Assembly (NCBI RefSeq): GCF_910592395.1
Contig: NC_088308.1
Span: 17,189,501 to 17,253,500 of the forward strand
DNA: 64,000 bases
Source: Lineus longissimus
Lineage: Eukaryota > Nemertea > Pilidiophora > Heteronemertea > Lineidae
Reading direction: 5' to 3'
The notes beneath the pieces were generated by a model that had not been told where the DNA came from, ran no database searches, and saw only the letters and a program-made list of their open reading frames with translations. A program made the translations under genes and the position numbers. Of the stretch, positions 1 through 11,809 are shown in pieces (within the stretch, counting starts at the first letter, position 1; the number at the start of each line of letters is the position of its first letter).

Positions 1-84
1 GTATATGACATGTCAACCACTGCAGTACAAGCCTGTGCAGGAGTATGCGGAATCATAACTGAGCCTGTTTTGTACTCCTACTCA

Positions 85-309
85 AGTGTTCTCCACAGGG
101 TTTTCTCAAGGTAGGGCGATACCCTTGATTTTCATGACGTTTTACCAGTGTGCAACACAAGGTAGGGTGGCCAGCAGTTTGAGGTAGGGTGGCCCTATAG
201 GAACCCTCTACAAAGTTCTAGAGCAAGGTAGGGTGGCTCTTCTTAGGTAGGGTGGTAAGCTGCCAAGGTAGGGTGGGCCACCCTGACAAATAGCCTTGTG
301 GAGAACACT
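85..309. mobile_element. Inverted-repeat element with internal AGGTAGGGTGG minisatellite
   Basis: The ends AGTGTTCTCCACAGGG (85-100) and its near-perfect inverse (294-309) bound about 225 bp. Inside, the motif AGGTAGGGTGG or a close variant recurs about six times. No ORF is present. It looks like a non-autonomous DNA-transposon derivative in a TECPR1 intron. No target-site duplication is obvious. Confidence 0.55.
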
Positions 310-434
310 GTTTAATACTCACTCCTAGTCGAATGAACCATCGACGTATATTGGCTGAGACAATCGGATTTACGCCATAAAGCTTCTTTGAAGTCTTTTT
401 TCTTTTATCGTTGTAAGTTTTAAGACTAACTCAC

Positions 435-1188
435 CCCCTTGTCTGTAATCTCCCCATTCAGATTCTCATCAATCACCCAGTCATCTTCCCAATCCCAAGC
501 CGTAGACGGCAACTGGAACTCATACTTGGTAGTGTGTTGGCGGCCATCCTCAGTACTGTAGTGCCATCTATCAGTTGGCAGGAGACGCTTACCGGAAAAA
601 CCACTGATAGGATTCCATCGTTCGTTTTCATACGTCACTTCTTGATACCTGGAACACACCATGTAAAAGGTGAGTACTGACAAAAACGTTTGTGAAAGAT
701 TGTAACACAAACGATTGATGGAATGCTTCTGTACATTTTCGGATGCATCATAGAACCATTGTATCCCAAACACTAGCTCACAATAGTTAACTTAATCTAC
801 ATTTATAATTCTGCGTGAACATAAAGTACATGAAGTAAGAGGTTATTTTACTTTCATGTAGCGTATCTAGATACTCATCGAAAGTCTTGTTTTTGATTAC
901 ATTTCTCACAAAGAAATGACAAATTAAAATCTCACCTAATAGGGACATCTGAAGAATGTATAAATATATATGGCTGATGATCACTTCCAATGGCCCAGGC
1001 GCAGTCTCCAACAGCTGAGATCTTCTTGAAGCCTCTCACATGGTGCCACTTTCTCTGGGTCTCCTCCCACTGAGAGGAGGTGACAGACACGCGGTAGACC
1101 TTGCCTTGGTTGCCAATAGCCCAGAGATATGAAACTGGCATTGGGAGCTAGACATTGATGTTGGGCCTTCACAGCCACGAGGCAGGAG
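435..1188 (-). CDS. TECPR1: TECPR1-like tectonin beta-propeller protein, first two coding exons (partial)
   Basis: Two minus-strand exons. Exon 1 spans 936-1188 with a consensus acceptor before 1188, so about 47 nt of 5'UTR precede the ATG at 1141-1139. It encodes 68 residues plus a split Arg: a tectonin-type blade beginning MPVSYLWAIGNQGKVYRVS and ending SSDVPIR. Exon 2 spans 435-648 (214 nt, enters phase 2, leaves phase 0) and carries the start of a dysferlin domain (ENERWNPISGF, later AWDWEDDWVIDENLNGE). Blade plus DysF in this order matches the N-terminus of TECPR1. That protein is known to link autophagosomes to lysosomes and to bind ATG5-ATG12; its DysF region recognises sphingomyelin on damaged lysosomes. 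The rest of the gene lies left of position 1. Splice sites are AG before 1188, GTGAG after 936, AG before 648 and GTGAGT after 435. The head-to-head neighbour is IVD. Family assignment is strong; orthology is inferred. Confidence 0.9.
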
Positions 1189-2214
1189 CTGAAACGAAAT
1201 TGTCACATGAATAAAAGCAGGTTGTTTACAGGGTTAGCCCTCATTCCAGGTCCACTTCCAACCTGCTCACACGGGTAGGCCTACTCTAACTGCCTTTTTC
1301 CCCAGAACAGTATACCACTATAACATATAAGTGATTCCATATAAGCATACAATCTGTGTCTTCCTGCATTCCATATTCCCCTTGGCCTTGCATTTTGCAA
1401 CAAAGTAATGGCATGATGGTGTCGAGGACCAACTATTAACTAAAGATTGATGCACTTGATTGGGAACAACGTTTACGAAGACGTCGCGTCACGTCACGTT
1501 ACAGTAATGTAAAAATGCGTGGTGACGTGATGACGGCCAACACTACGTTATGTAAACGTTGGGCTAAACTTTAGAATCCCCGATCAGAAATGACGTAGTT
1601 TGATCGCATTCAACTATAAATCCATTGAACAGTGGTGCTTGGTTAGTCAACCGATGACTTTTTTTTGGGGTGTGATCGGGGATTGTAAACTCGTTCCAAA
1701 CGTTGATCCCAATCAAGAAGTGTATGGATGTATATGCCTAGGCCGCTAGGGCCTACCAACAATCTCATTTTTCTGAAAACTAAAAACTCACTTGTGTTGT
1801 GGGCCTACTTATTCACAACAAATGTGACATAAACCCTTGGTTCAAATCTAAAATATATGCATTTCAGCAATAGACTAACGTAGAATGAACACATACATAT
1901 GGCCAGAGTAGTTACTGTAATTTAATATACACGGAAATTGGCCTTTTCAGAGTGATAAAAAGTGAAAAACATGACAAATGGGAAGTGTTGCAAAAATCAA
2001 GATTTCTTCGCAACACTTTTTGTACAGACCAATTTAGTGAAAAATATATTTCGAATTGTTATAACTCAATGTTTTTTTTAACAAAAATACATAAAATCAG
2101 TAAACAAAAATAATTCATTACATTCTTAAATAGGAAGAGGCGTATATGCGTTTATCTTCGCCTTAGCAAATAGTGTAAATTTTGCCATTCTGGTCTGTAG
2201 ACTAAAAATACAAG
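1189..2214. promoter_or_regulatory. Divergent intergenic/5' region between TECPR1 and IVD
   Basis: About 1 kb separates the first seen TECPR1 exon (minus) from the IVD start codon (plus). It should contain the upstream regions of both genes, possibly with a non-coding TECPR1 5' exon. TGACGT/TCACGT-type motifs cluster at about 1487-1535, inside the inverted-repeat element at 1455-1717. Downstream to 2214 the DNA is AT-rich with no clear TATA box or initiator. Promoter function is inferred from gene arrangement only. Confidence 0.4.
1455..1717. mobile_element. 263-bp palindromic MITE-like element in the TECPR1/IVD intergenic region
   Basis: Left end CTTGATTGGGAACAACGTTT is mirrored at the right end, where the inverse reads CTTGATTGGGATCAACGTTT. 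A second inner inverted pair (AATCCCCGATCA near 1574 and TGATCGGGGATT near 1674) and a third (GTCACGTCAC against GTGACGTGATGAC near 1490-1535) would let it fold into a long hairpin. No ORF is present. The family is unknown and no target-site duplication is clear. Confidence 0.6.
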
Positions 2215-5200
2215 ATGTCAATTTTCGTCCGAAGTGTTCGAGTTTTTGCTCGAAATAACCCTGCAAAGCTCTTCCGAAAAGGGACAAACCATCAGTTCCA
2301 ATGTAGCATAAGATCAGCTAGCTTCTTCCCTATTGACGATAGCTTATTTGGTTTGACAGATGAACAGAAACAGGTCATTATCACGCCATATTTCATGGTC
2401 TTATTTTGCTTGTGTAAATGATATACAGTGTAGACCATAAAAAAGGAATCGAATTTCTTTTTTATCAACAGGTTAGGGTTCTTGAGTCTCGCACAACTAG
2501 AAGGGGTAAGGCCAAATTATATTCTGCAGCTGTGTGTGTGTTGTTGCTGCCTACGGCCAAAGTGATACAGGAAAATCGTAAATTGTGTATTATTATTAGC
2601 CTAGTGGATTTCTATTTAACTGGACCACAAGTAATTACGAACGGCGTACCCCTTTAAGTTTAAATAGTTTAATGTTATGAAGCAAGAGCAAGCTGTGAGC
2701 AAAGTAGGCCACAGGGTCATTCTTGTCATTGGAGTTTAGTACCACTCTGTGATCAGTGGTAGCAAAAGGGTTAAAGAATTTACCTTTGGTCTTTTTCCTT
2801 TCATTTATTCTTTGTTGTTTCAGCTGAGGGAGTCCGTATTCAACTTTGTACAGAAAGAACTGGCTCCAAAAGCTGCAGAAATTGACAAGTTGGACAAATT
2901 CGAAGATATGAAGGTGGGTGCAGGTGTTGTGATTCTGGTTAATCATCATAGTAATTACGAAATGTAGCAAGATATAACGAAGACTAATTTTTGTGAATTC
3001 TTGGTAATTGTATGTTATTCAGGTCCTTGAATGATAGCATATTATTAAAATTAAGAAGATTTTATCGAAAGACTAATATACATTCTCGTTTCATATTATA
3101 GTTATGAAAATGTTGCACTGTAAGTGTGAGATTATTTTGTGTACGGTAGCAGTTTTAATATTTTTAATCAGTTGGGGTGTAATTTTGAGTAGCAAAATAC
3201 TCATCTTAGGCCTGGCATGTCTTGGGGACGTTGGCTTTATTAGGTGTAAAAATCGTGTCGGCAACTGATCATTAAATAATTTCATCTTGCAGGATTTCTG
3301 GTTAAAATGTGGAGAAATGGGACTTCTAGGCCTTACTGCGCCAGGTATGTAACTTTCGAACTCACTAACTCCCAAGCAACATTATATTTTGGACATTCAT
3401 TTTGGTCTTCGAGGAGTATTTAAGATGAATTTCTCAACACAAGAATGAAGGATAACACAAAATACTGAGAACAGGTCTTTGAGTGGACGATATTTGTCTG
3501 TAATTGCCAGGAATAGCCTGTTCTTCCCAGCTGCATTTTAGATAAATTTGGTCTTCTTGTCAGGAAACTAATACAAAACACCTCAACAAAAAAGAGTATG
3601 ATCAACACCTTTGGGAGGAACTTACTTCTGATGAGGTGCGAATTTGATTGGGCATAAAATATAAAAAATGTGAAATTCATGCCATCGACAGTTTAGATTT
3701 GAATCGATTTAGCCTTTTTATCATTTTCTTGTATTTGCAGCGGTCTATGGTGGAACAGAGGGTTCATATTTAGATCACTGCATCGTGCAGGAGGAGATGT
3801 CCAGGGCGTCTGCTGCCATTTCTCTTAGCTACGGTGCCCACTCCAATCTCTGTGTCAACCAAATCGTGAGGAATGGAAGTGCAGCTCAAAAGGAAAAATA
3901 TCTCCCAAAGGTATTAAAGGGTGTTTCTCCTCAGGCTGGGCTGGCGATAACCCAAGACCTGGGATCAATTATGCAAGAGAATGGGTTGAGACCAGGGGGT
4001 CACTCAACCATCCCTGCAAGTCAGAATGGTGTGAAAACTATCTTTGATTCTAACTTTTACCAGTGTGTTGTGTTGCATCCAACATTCTGAACACTGTTGC
4101 ATGAGTTATACAGTAGAACCTCTCTATTAAGGACACCCATGGGACTGACAAGAGCGTCCTTAATAGAGAGGTGTCCTGATTAGAGAGGTCAAATTGAATG
4201 GAAACAAACCAATTTGGGACCAAAACAAGTGTCCTTAATAGAGAGGTTGTCCTTAATAGAAAGGTGTTTGCTAAGGGAGGTTCCACTGTACATAATTGTT
4301 GCATCAGCACACAAAAGAAAACATCACGTCAGAACGAAGTTAACTGTAAGAGCTGAATCAGTGTGCATTCCATCATTTTACCATTTCATAGTTTGCACAC
4401 GCCTTGAAATCACATCAATATTGTGAAGATATCAATATTTTTCTGTTGCAGTTGATAAGTGGGGAACACATAGGTGCCTTGGCCATGAGTGAACCGGGAA
4501 GTGGCTCTGATGTTGTGAGCATGAAACTCAGGGCAGATAAACAAGGTTAGTTGTACACCTTATTAGCATATGGGTGAACGCCTGTCTTCTCAGACGTCAG
4601 AGCATTCGTTGTCGTTGTTGGCAGTGTCCATCGTCCATCAACGATGGTGGGGCCTAGAGACAGAATAAACCATTTGTTGATGTTAGACACAGTGTCAGAG
4701 GTCAGTGGGGAAGTCCCCTAGGTTTCAGAACTCCAAGTGGTTGATTCTTTGTCTAAAATGCCGTGGAGCTTGAAAAAATGGCTGGAAAGCCACAAACAGG
4801 GCCTGGTTATCCGCCATTTTGTTTCAGCTGACTCCAAAATAGGGATTTATCTTGGGGTTAGGAGGTCAGTTAAAGTTAGTGTTAACTTAATGCTACTTTT
4901 AAATAATTTTCTTTCTTGCAACCCAAATTAACTTTTTGGAGTTAAGTTAAAGCCAAGATAAACTAACAGTGATTTTTAACTATTTTTTACTTTTGTGCAA
5001 CCGGCCCCTGATCTGTTGGTGTAACCAGAATTGTAGTCCTAACGATCCACAAAAATGATCCTGTATTTTATAATAGGTGACTTTTATGTCTTGAACGGTA
5101 CCAAGTTCTGGATCACAAATGGACCGAATGCTGATGTTGTTGTCGTTTATGCTAAAACAGATCGCACTACAAATAAACCGCAACATGGAATTAGTGCATT

Positions 5201-8200
5201 CATTGTTGAAAAGGTAAGGCGAGTTAATACGAAGTTTCTACTTTAACCCTTTAAAAGGGGAAAGTAGGCCTGTGCTAGTGGGGCGAGTTTGTGGTTTTTT
5301 GTTGACGAATGCGCTCTTGAGATTGATGTATCAAAGAGGGAAATGAGGGAGTTGAAAAGTGTTTGGAAAAATCACCACACATCCCATTATGCAATCGGCC
5401 CAAATTACTCTCATTGCACGAGTGCACATCTGGATAAAGCCCTTTTACCCCTTGCGTCATGTTCATTGGTGTCCTTTAATATGTATGTTGTTATGTTCGA
5501 ATCCTCACACTATTAAAGTTTTGCCATCACCATGAAGATGCAAGTTACTCGTTGATTTTCCCGATGATTCCTTTTGAAATTCCTGAAAATTTGAAAACGT
5601 TGTAATATTTTCTCCCCCTTTTCAGGACATGCCTGGGTTCAGCGTTGGCCTTAAACTGGATAAACTAGGAATGAGAGGCTCTCAAACAGGGGAATTGATA
5701 TTTGAGGATTGTAAAGTCCCAGGTGAGAGAAAAAATTACAGTAGCATCTATCAAAACAGTTGTTCCTAATTGGCGTGATTACCAACTGATATAAATGAAA
5801 TATAGTAATTTTTGCTATATGAGGTATTTGATACACATAGCATGACTGAATCATATCTAGTAGAACCTCCCTTAGCGGAACACCTCTCTATTGAGGGCAA
5901 CCTCTCTATCAAGGACACTAGTTCTGGTCCCAAATTGGTTTGTTTCCATTCAATTCGACCTCCCTAATTAGGACACCTCTCTATTAAGGACAGCACTTGT
6001 CAGTCTCGAGGGTGTCCTTAAAAGAGAGGTTCTACTGTAAATCCTTATTTTGTTTTTTATGAGTTTTTAATTGAATTTGCATTTATTTTTCAGCCGAAAA
6101 TATGCTGGGTGAAATGAATAAAGGTGTCTATGTGTTGATGAGTGGTCTTGATATTGAGAGGCTAGTCTTGGCTGCAGGACCCGTTGGGTGAGTAATGACA
6201 TGGTTGGTGCATGTAAGGTGTACAGTCCTACCAGAAAGTAAATGTCCATAGGATTTTTATAATATCACAGAGAGCTGGGCCAAAGTACAACAGATATATG
6301 ACCAACTAAATATACCATACTCTGCTGAAAACCGCATTCAAATATCTTATTTATCTCTGTGATATTTTGTAAAAACGGTAAAAATTTACTTTCTGGTAGG
6401 ACTGTACATGTTGAAGAGCAGTCTTGATATTGAGAGGCTAGTTTTGGCTACTTGACCTGTTGGGCATCAGAGTTACATTTGTTGTGGTTGAAGAGACATG
6501 CAACCAACGAATGTTTGAAGGAATATCCTTTATGGAATTGTAGTTGGTGTGTTTGGGCACCATCAGTGAAGTTAAAGCAAACTGGAACCGCCAAGCCAGT
6601 TCGTATGACCTCGTTTTCATTTCCCGCATATCGGGTGATCAGAACGAGGCATGAATGAAACATGGCGCCTAGCTGTCAATCATTCAGTGACGTCACTACT
6701 ATGGAATTTACTACGAAAATTCATGAATGAAAGATCGCATGACTCACATGATTCTCAATAATAACAAATTGAACTGCGCATGCTCGGGCACTGGGGGCGG
6801 AGCTACAAATCTGAACTCGACTTTCTCGGGCGGTGAAAGTCGAAAAGTTGAATAAATCGCTCGGCGGTTCCAGTTCGCTTTAAGCAACATCGAGAGCAGC
6901 TTGTCTTGATCAAGAGGTATAACTATGCATGCCATGTCATCTTGGTATGTGCAGGCCAAGATACAGTAGAACCTCTCTATTAAGGACACCCTTGGGACGG
7001 ACAAGTGCTGTCCTATAGAGAGGTGTCCTTGATAGAGAGGTCAAATTGAATGGAAACGTCCAATTCGGGACCAAAACTAGTGTCCTTTATAGAGAGGTTG
7101 TCCTTAATACAGAGGTGTCTGCTAAGGGAGGTTCCACTGTACTTGTATTCTATTGAGCAACCTTACGGTCGTGGGCGTTAGATGGTGTTCTGCGTTATGG
7201 CTGACTGTGCTCTTTAGTTATTTTGGTACAGGTTGATGTACATACCCGATAATGGAATTATCACTTCTATAAGAATTATCATAACAGCCAATGGGAGATT
7301 TGGAATAGAATGTCAGATATTAAACTTGATCACTTTCCTTTCAGGATTATGCAGGCATGTTGTGATATTGCATTTGATTATGCTCACCAGAGAAAACAAT
7401 TTGATACAAGGATAGGAGAATTCCAGGTATGCTAGTTGTTTGATGTTTTATGTGTGGGAGCCTGGTGCTCTAACTACTATGCCACTTATCTCCCAGTGCC
7501 AAGTTGAGGTGAGCGGGTAGGTGATGTGATGTGCTTATGTCAAAGCACTTTTAGAAGAGGCACCTTGGAAAAACATGCTATAAACTTTACTTTGTGGAGA
7601 GGCACCTTGGAAAAACACACTATAAACATTACTTTCAGGAGAGGCACCTTGGAAAAAACACTATAAACATTACTTTGAGGAGAGGCACCTTGGAAAAAAC
7701 ACTATAAACATTACTTAGAGGAGAGGCACCTTGGAAAAAACACTATAAACATTACTTTGAGGAGAGGCACCTTGGAAAAAAACACTGTACACGTAAACAT
7801 TACTTTGAGGAGAGGCACCTTGGAAAAACACTATAAACATTACTTTGAGGAGAGGCACCTTGGAAAAAACACTATAAACATTACTTAGAGGAGAGGCACC
7901 TTGGAAAAAACACTATAAACATTACTTTGAGGAGAGGCACCTTGGAAAAAACACTATAAACATTACTTTGAGGAGAGGCACCTTGGAAAAAACACTATAG
8001 ACATTACTTAGAGGAGAGGCACCTTGGAAAAAACACTATAAACATTACTTTGAGGAGAGGCACCTTGGAAAAAAACACTATACACGTAAACATTACTTTG
8101 AGGAGAGGCACCTCGGAAAAAACACTATAAACATTACTTTGAGGAGAGGCACCTTGGAAAAACACACTATAAACATTACTTTGAGGAGAGGCACCTCGGA

Positions 8201-9548
8201 AAAACACACTATAAACATTACTTTGTGGAGATGCACCTTGGAAAAACACACTATAAACATTACTTTGAGGAGAGGCACCTTGGAAAAACACACTATAAAC
8301 ATTACTTTGAGGAGAGGCACCTTGGAAAAACACACTATAAACATTACTTTGTGGAGAGGCACCTTGGAAAAACACACTATAAACATTACTTTGTGGAGAG
8401 GCACCTTGGAAAAACACACTATAAACATTACTTTGTGGAGAGGCACCTTGGAAAAACACACTATAAACATTACTTTGTGGAGAGGCACCTTGGAAAAACA
8501 CACTATAAACATTACTTTGAGGAGAGGCACCTTGGAAAAACACACTATAAACATTACTTAGAGGAGAGGCACCTTGGAAAAACACGCTATAAACATTTAA
8601 AACTTTACAACTTAACTTGAAAATACAAAATAATGTAGTTAGGCAAATGTGGTTTACACGTTCTAAACAGACTTGATGACAATAAGAAGAAAACAAATCC
8701 TGTGCTAGAAAATCTGTATTTATGTCGGCTATCAATCTTTTTCAGCTAATTCAAGGCAAGATGGCCGACATGTATACCTCACTGAATGCTTGCCGAGCCT
8801 ACCTGTATAATGTAGCCAGAGCATTGGATAGTGGGCAGAGACAAGCAAAGGTGAGAAAGCTGGCTCACAGAAAAGTTTAATGGCTTATTCATTGACACCA
8901 AAAGTAACCTAACGATCCCCGTAACATGATCGATCAGTCAGAAAATGCTGTTGTTTGAAAAAGAGGGGGGAACAGACATTGGAAATTGGGTAGTTTTGTG
9001 GGGGCAATGCTTAAGAATTGAAACTTCACTTGTTGAAATATTTTTTACTTGGTTATATTTTTTCTGCAGGATTGTGCTGGTGTGATATTATACTGTGCCG
9101 AGGCAGCTACAAAGAGTGCATTGGATTGCATTCAACTTTTAGGTAAGTTGAGTAAAGATGTCTGTTTGACACCATTTGCAGTATATTAGATGCAGTATTC
9201 ATCTGGCCTGTCAACACCCGTACATCATAATGAGCACGAAGCTTAAGGACACTAGTACATGTACAAAGATTCACCTTGTTTTCCCCTATTTCCGACCACC
9301 CATAACCGAAGATTGATAAGAATCGCCACACTGGCTGCGACTCTTGACGAACAATCTGTCACCAGACTTTTGTATTTATGTTTGTTTACAAAGGCGTTTC
9401 AACTTTACTTACAGGTGGGAATGGTTACATCAATGACTACCCGGCAGGGCGTTTATTAAGAGATGCAAAACTCTATGAAATAGGTGCTGGAACAAGTGAA
9501 GTTCGCCGCCTCATCATAGGCCGCGCTATCAACGCTCATTATTCTTAA
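2215..9548 (+). CDS. IVD: Isovaleryl-CoA dehydrogenase, mitochondrial (complete, 12 exons)
   Basis: Coding exons: 2215-2373, 2824-2913, 3293-3344, 3741-3910, 4452-4545, 5077-5213, 5626-5722, 6094-6187, 7345-7426, 8746-8850, 9070-9142, 9415-9548. They sum to 1287 nt, i.e. 428 residues, about the usual family length, and all phases join. The protein is a mitochondrial matrix FAD flavoenzyme of leucine breakdown that oxidises isovaleryl-CoA to 3-methylcrotonyl-CoA and passes electrons to ETF. Residues 1-35 are Arg-rich without acids, as in a mitochondrial targeting peptide. Acyl-CoA dehydrogenase signatures are present: [12 protein letters not shown] (166-177), KFWITNG, and the C-terminal [10 protein letters not shown]...[10 protein letters not shown]. 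The catalytic base expected for IVD is Glu288 in [10 protein letters not shown], while the medium-chain-type position is the Gly of IGAG, which points to IVD rather than other family members. The exon 1 donor (CAG then GTCATT) is weak; the other junctions are ordinary GT-AG. Confidence 0.97.
2581..2658 (-). repeat. Dispersed repeat copy in IVD intron 1 (partner at 29.14 kb)
   Basis: About 78 bp match the reverse complement of 29139-29203 at high identity, including TGGATTTCTATTTA and CGTACCCCTTTA. Only these two copies were seen. Confidence 0.6.
4111..4288 (+). mobile_element. Tigger/pogo-like MITE, copy 1 (IVD intron 4)
   Basis: 178-bp element with ends CAGTAGAACCTCTCTATTAA and the inverse of CTAAGGGAGGTTCCACTG, flanked by TA on both sides (4109-4110, 4289-4290). 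The interior has repeated inverted blocks of CTCTATTAAGGACAC type. CAGT ends plus TA duplication fit the Tc1/mariner-pogo superfamily. It encodes nothing; ORFs through it are by-products of the palindrome. Confidence 0.8.
5859..6037 (-). mobile_element. Tigger/pogo-like MITE, copy 2 (IVD intron 7)
   Basis: Same family as 4111-4288 but reversed: the left end reads TAGAACCTCCCTTAGCGGA and the right end AGAGAGGTTCTACTG followed by TA. The left terminus is slightly degraded. Confidence 0.75.
6223..6404. mobile_element. 182-bp TA-flanked hairpin MITE (IVD intron 8)
   Basis: Terminal inverted repeats CAGTCCTACCAGAAAGTAAA (left) and its inverse at the right end, flanked by TA on both sides (6221-6222, 6405-6406). 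A further inverted pair lies inside (TATCACAGAGA against TCTCTGTGATA). Different family from the Tigger-like copies but the same target preference. No ORF. Confidence 0.8.
6410..6464 (+). pseudogene. Decayed partial copy of IVD exon 8
   Basis: About 55 bp immediately right of the 6223-6404 MITE repeat the 3' half of IVD exon 8 (6134-6187) at roughly 85% identity. The copy would read [11 protein letters not shown] then TGA stop, where the real exon reads [15 protein letters not shown]. It ends TTGGGCATC instead of the donor TTGGGTGAGT, so it has both a stop and no donor. Non-functional intronic remnant. Confidence 0.75.
6964..7139 (+). mobile_element. Tigger/pogo-like MITE, copy 3 (IVD intron 8)
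   Basis: Same family and orientation as copy 1, with CAGTAGAACC at the left, GGTTCCACTG at the right and TA duplications at 6962-6963 and 7140-7141. Confidence 0.8.
7553..8598. repeat. About 42-bp minisatellite, roughly 25 copies, in IVD intron 9
   Basis: Tandem units contain GAGGCACCTTGGAAAAA, then CACTATAAACATTACTTTG. Unit length is 41-42 bp, with two 50-bp variants carrying an extra ACACGTA-type insert (about 7786 and 8080). The right half (8150-8560) is the most uniform, with exact 42-bp periodicity. Because 42 is a multiple of 3, long repetitive ORFs appear on both strands; they are artefacts. Confidence 0.95.
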
Positions 9549-10310
9549 TGAAAGGTACATCGGACAATTGAAATCTTGTGCGGTTTAAAGCTGGAATTGA
9601 CAAATTACAAAATGCCCAGATTAGACAGGATGTGCACATGTTTGGCCAATGTTTGACCAATGTTACACACTCAACCCCTTTAGAACTACGCGTAGGTGAT
9701 AAGTCCCTTTGTAACCAGGTCACGACATGTCACGATTTGGGGTGTAACAAATAAGGTATGCCGAACAGGGCCTATGTATTTGTCTATTACCACTTTTATA
9801 GTATTACAGATTTGATGGTTGCATATCGATTGATACTGGGTGTGTGTGTGAAATGTAAATTTTTAACTTGAGTTTTCCTGCTGTAAATACTGTACAGAAA
9901 GTTTTTGAAACCACCCCAATCGTATTGAAAAGTTTCATTTTACAAGACCACATTGCATTTTATGGTCCTTTGTGACAGCTTAGAAATCATGCCTTGATAC
10001 TTTAAATCCTATTGAATAGTATGATGACAGCTTATAATGTTACCAACAGTGTGCACCTATAAAGTCTGAGATCAAATGCTACATGTCATTGGACTCTCGA
10101 AGAAATATTTTGCACTTATTTCAAAAACTGAAGTCATATTTCAGAATTTTGATACGTGCTGGTAGGTGTTCAGAATACGTAACACTACAGGATGTCATCC
10201 TACTAAAGAATGTTAGGCAACAGTCATTAGGTTTGCAGACGCTCATACTGTCGTGGTCGGAAGTAACTTCTTTGTATAGCTTACGCAAATAAATTTTTCT
10301 GTCTTTCGAA
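9549..10310 (+). other. IVD 3'UTR and downstream
   Basis: No further coding sequence follows the TAA at 9546-9548. An AATAAA at 10288-10293 is a reasonable polyadenylation signal, giving a 3'UTR of roughly 760 nt. The assignment rests on position and the hexamer only. Confidence 0.45.
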
Positions 10311-10498
10311 ATGAGACATTGCCCTCAGCTGTGAACTTGATATCTGTGATCGTTTTGTGAAACTATGAATCCTCCATCTCGTAAAGCGATTAAGATATCA
10401 GGCAGGCAGTGTAACAGAAGTTTAACCCTTTGCAGACAGCTATCATTTTGTAATTAAGACAATCTAGAATTGTGGCCAGACTACATTGAATCATGACA

Positions 10499-10676
10499 CA
10501 GTTGAACCTCTCTATTAAGGACACCCCTTGGACTGACAAATGCTTGCCTTAATCAAGAGGTGTAATGATCCAAGAGATCAAATTCAGTGAAAGCAACCAA
10601 TTTGGGCCTAGGTGCAGTTTCCTTAATAGAGAGGGTGTCTTTAATAGAGAGGTGTCGGCTATGGGAGGTTCAACTG
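10499..10676 (+). mobile_element. Tigger/pogo-like MITE, copy 4
   Basis: 178-bp copy downstream of IVD with more divergent ends (CAGTTGAACC and GGTTCAACTG). TA follows the right end. Confidence 0.75.
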
Positions 10677-10679
10677 TAG

Positions 10680-11809
10680 TTCCACTCGAGAGGGCTTTGG
10701 CACTCTCAACAGGGAGTAAGTGGTTAGTATGGAAGATATTTATTCACATTAACCAGGTGATTGGTGTTGGTAGTTCTACGAGTGTATTCAGAATAAACAT
10801 GACTTGAATGTAAAAAGAAGCTTTCTTCTTTATGTTTTCGAAATTCTGACTTGGTGATAAATCACAAGTTAAAACTTGAGTTAACCCAAAAATGATTTTG
10901 CATCACGCATTGTAAAGTGTCTGAGTCGGGCATAATTGGTCAAGAAAATTTGAGGTCCAAGTTGGTTTACCTACATAAAATGACTAAAGCCAAGTAAGCT
11001 CATGTGCTCTCTACTCAATATTTTTATCCAAGCCATTTTGGTCCATTCACCATCGGTCATCCTGAAAACCACCAGTCTTTAATGCTTGCCAAACACATAA
11101 GATGATCAAATTAACACAAGTTGCACTACTATTTGCATCGGACAAGAAATCAAAGCAACCGTGTAAAAATAAAGAAAATCTTAGTCGATATGGACGTCCT
11201 CATGTAACTGGTCAAGATATCTTGGGTTAAAATTGGGTTTATAATTTCTGTCAGGTTAATCTGTATCAGATCTTGTGTTGTTGAATACTCTTTCGAAGTG
11301 TCTTGGGGTCTTCTTGCTCATAGAGTTCGATTTACTACACGAATCTTGGGTTAAAACTGGGTATACTTTTTCCTCTGCACCGTATCAGTTCTCACCTTGC
11401 CAACTCCCCCTCAGCGCTTCAAGTCTTTGATCTAGAACACCAGGAATCAGACTCTTAACCTAGTAAGCGACTATTGGAAAAATGTCTCCGGTAGAATACA
11501 AGAGCACTAGGAAAGGGAGTGGTGCTAAAAATAAATCACTGGTCATTCGTAACACTGAACAGGCTAATATCAAGATAGATATCATCATGAATAAACCTAT
11601 ACTTGATATTGGTAGAATCCTGTTGTTCAATCAGTGTACCCATCTCACGTCATTTACGAATGGGATATTTTTACGATCCACTTCCTCTTATTCCTCTAAT
11701 TTAACACCTGAAGCCCACTAATGCTTTCTAAGCCAGTTTTATTGCCCAGTAGAACAGGCCATTGCGGCCTACATTGTCATCTATTAAATGAAAAAACATC
11801 GGAGACAGC
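10680..11809. other. Intergenic DNA, nothing recognised
   Basis: AT-rich sequence between IVD and the repeat block. ORFs are short and show no family resemblance. Confidence 0.6.

Noticed and set aside
3911-3990. Read-through after IVD exon 4 faintly resembling exon 5
   Set aside because: The consensus donor at 3911 and true exon 5 at 4452 explain the protein; the similarity ([10 protein letters not shown] against [10 protein letters not shown]) is too weak to call a duplication.
4050-4310. 86-codon minus-strand ORF and similar ones at 6744-7004 and 61024-61287
   Set aside because: They read through the Tigger-like MITE and share the same peptide because the element is repeated.
8004-8735. 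Repetitive ORFs on both strands in IVD intron 9
   Set aside because: Product of the 42-bp minisatellite inside a well-defined intron between coding exons 9 and 10.
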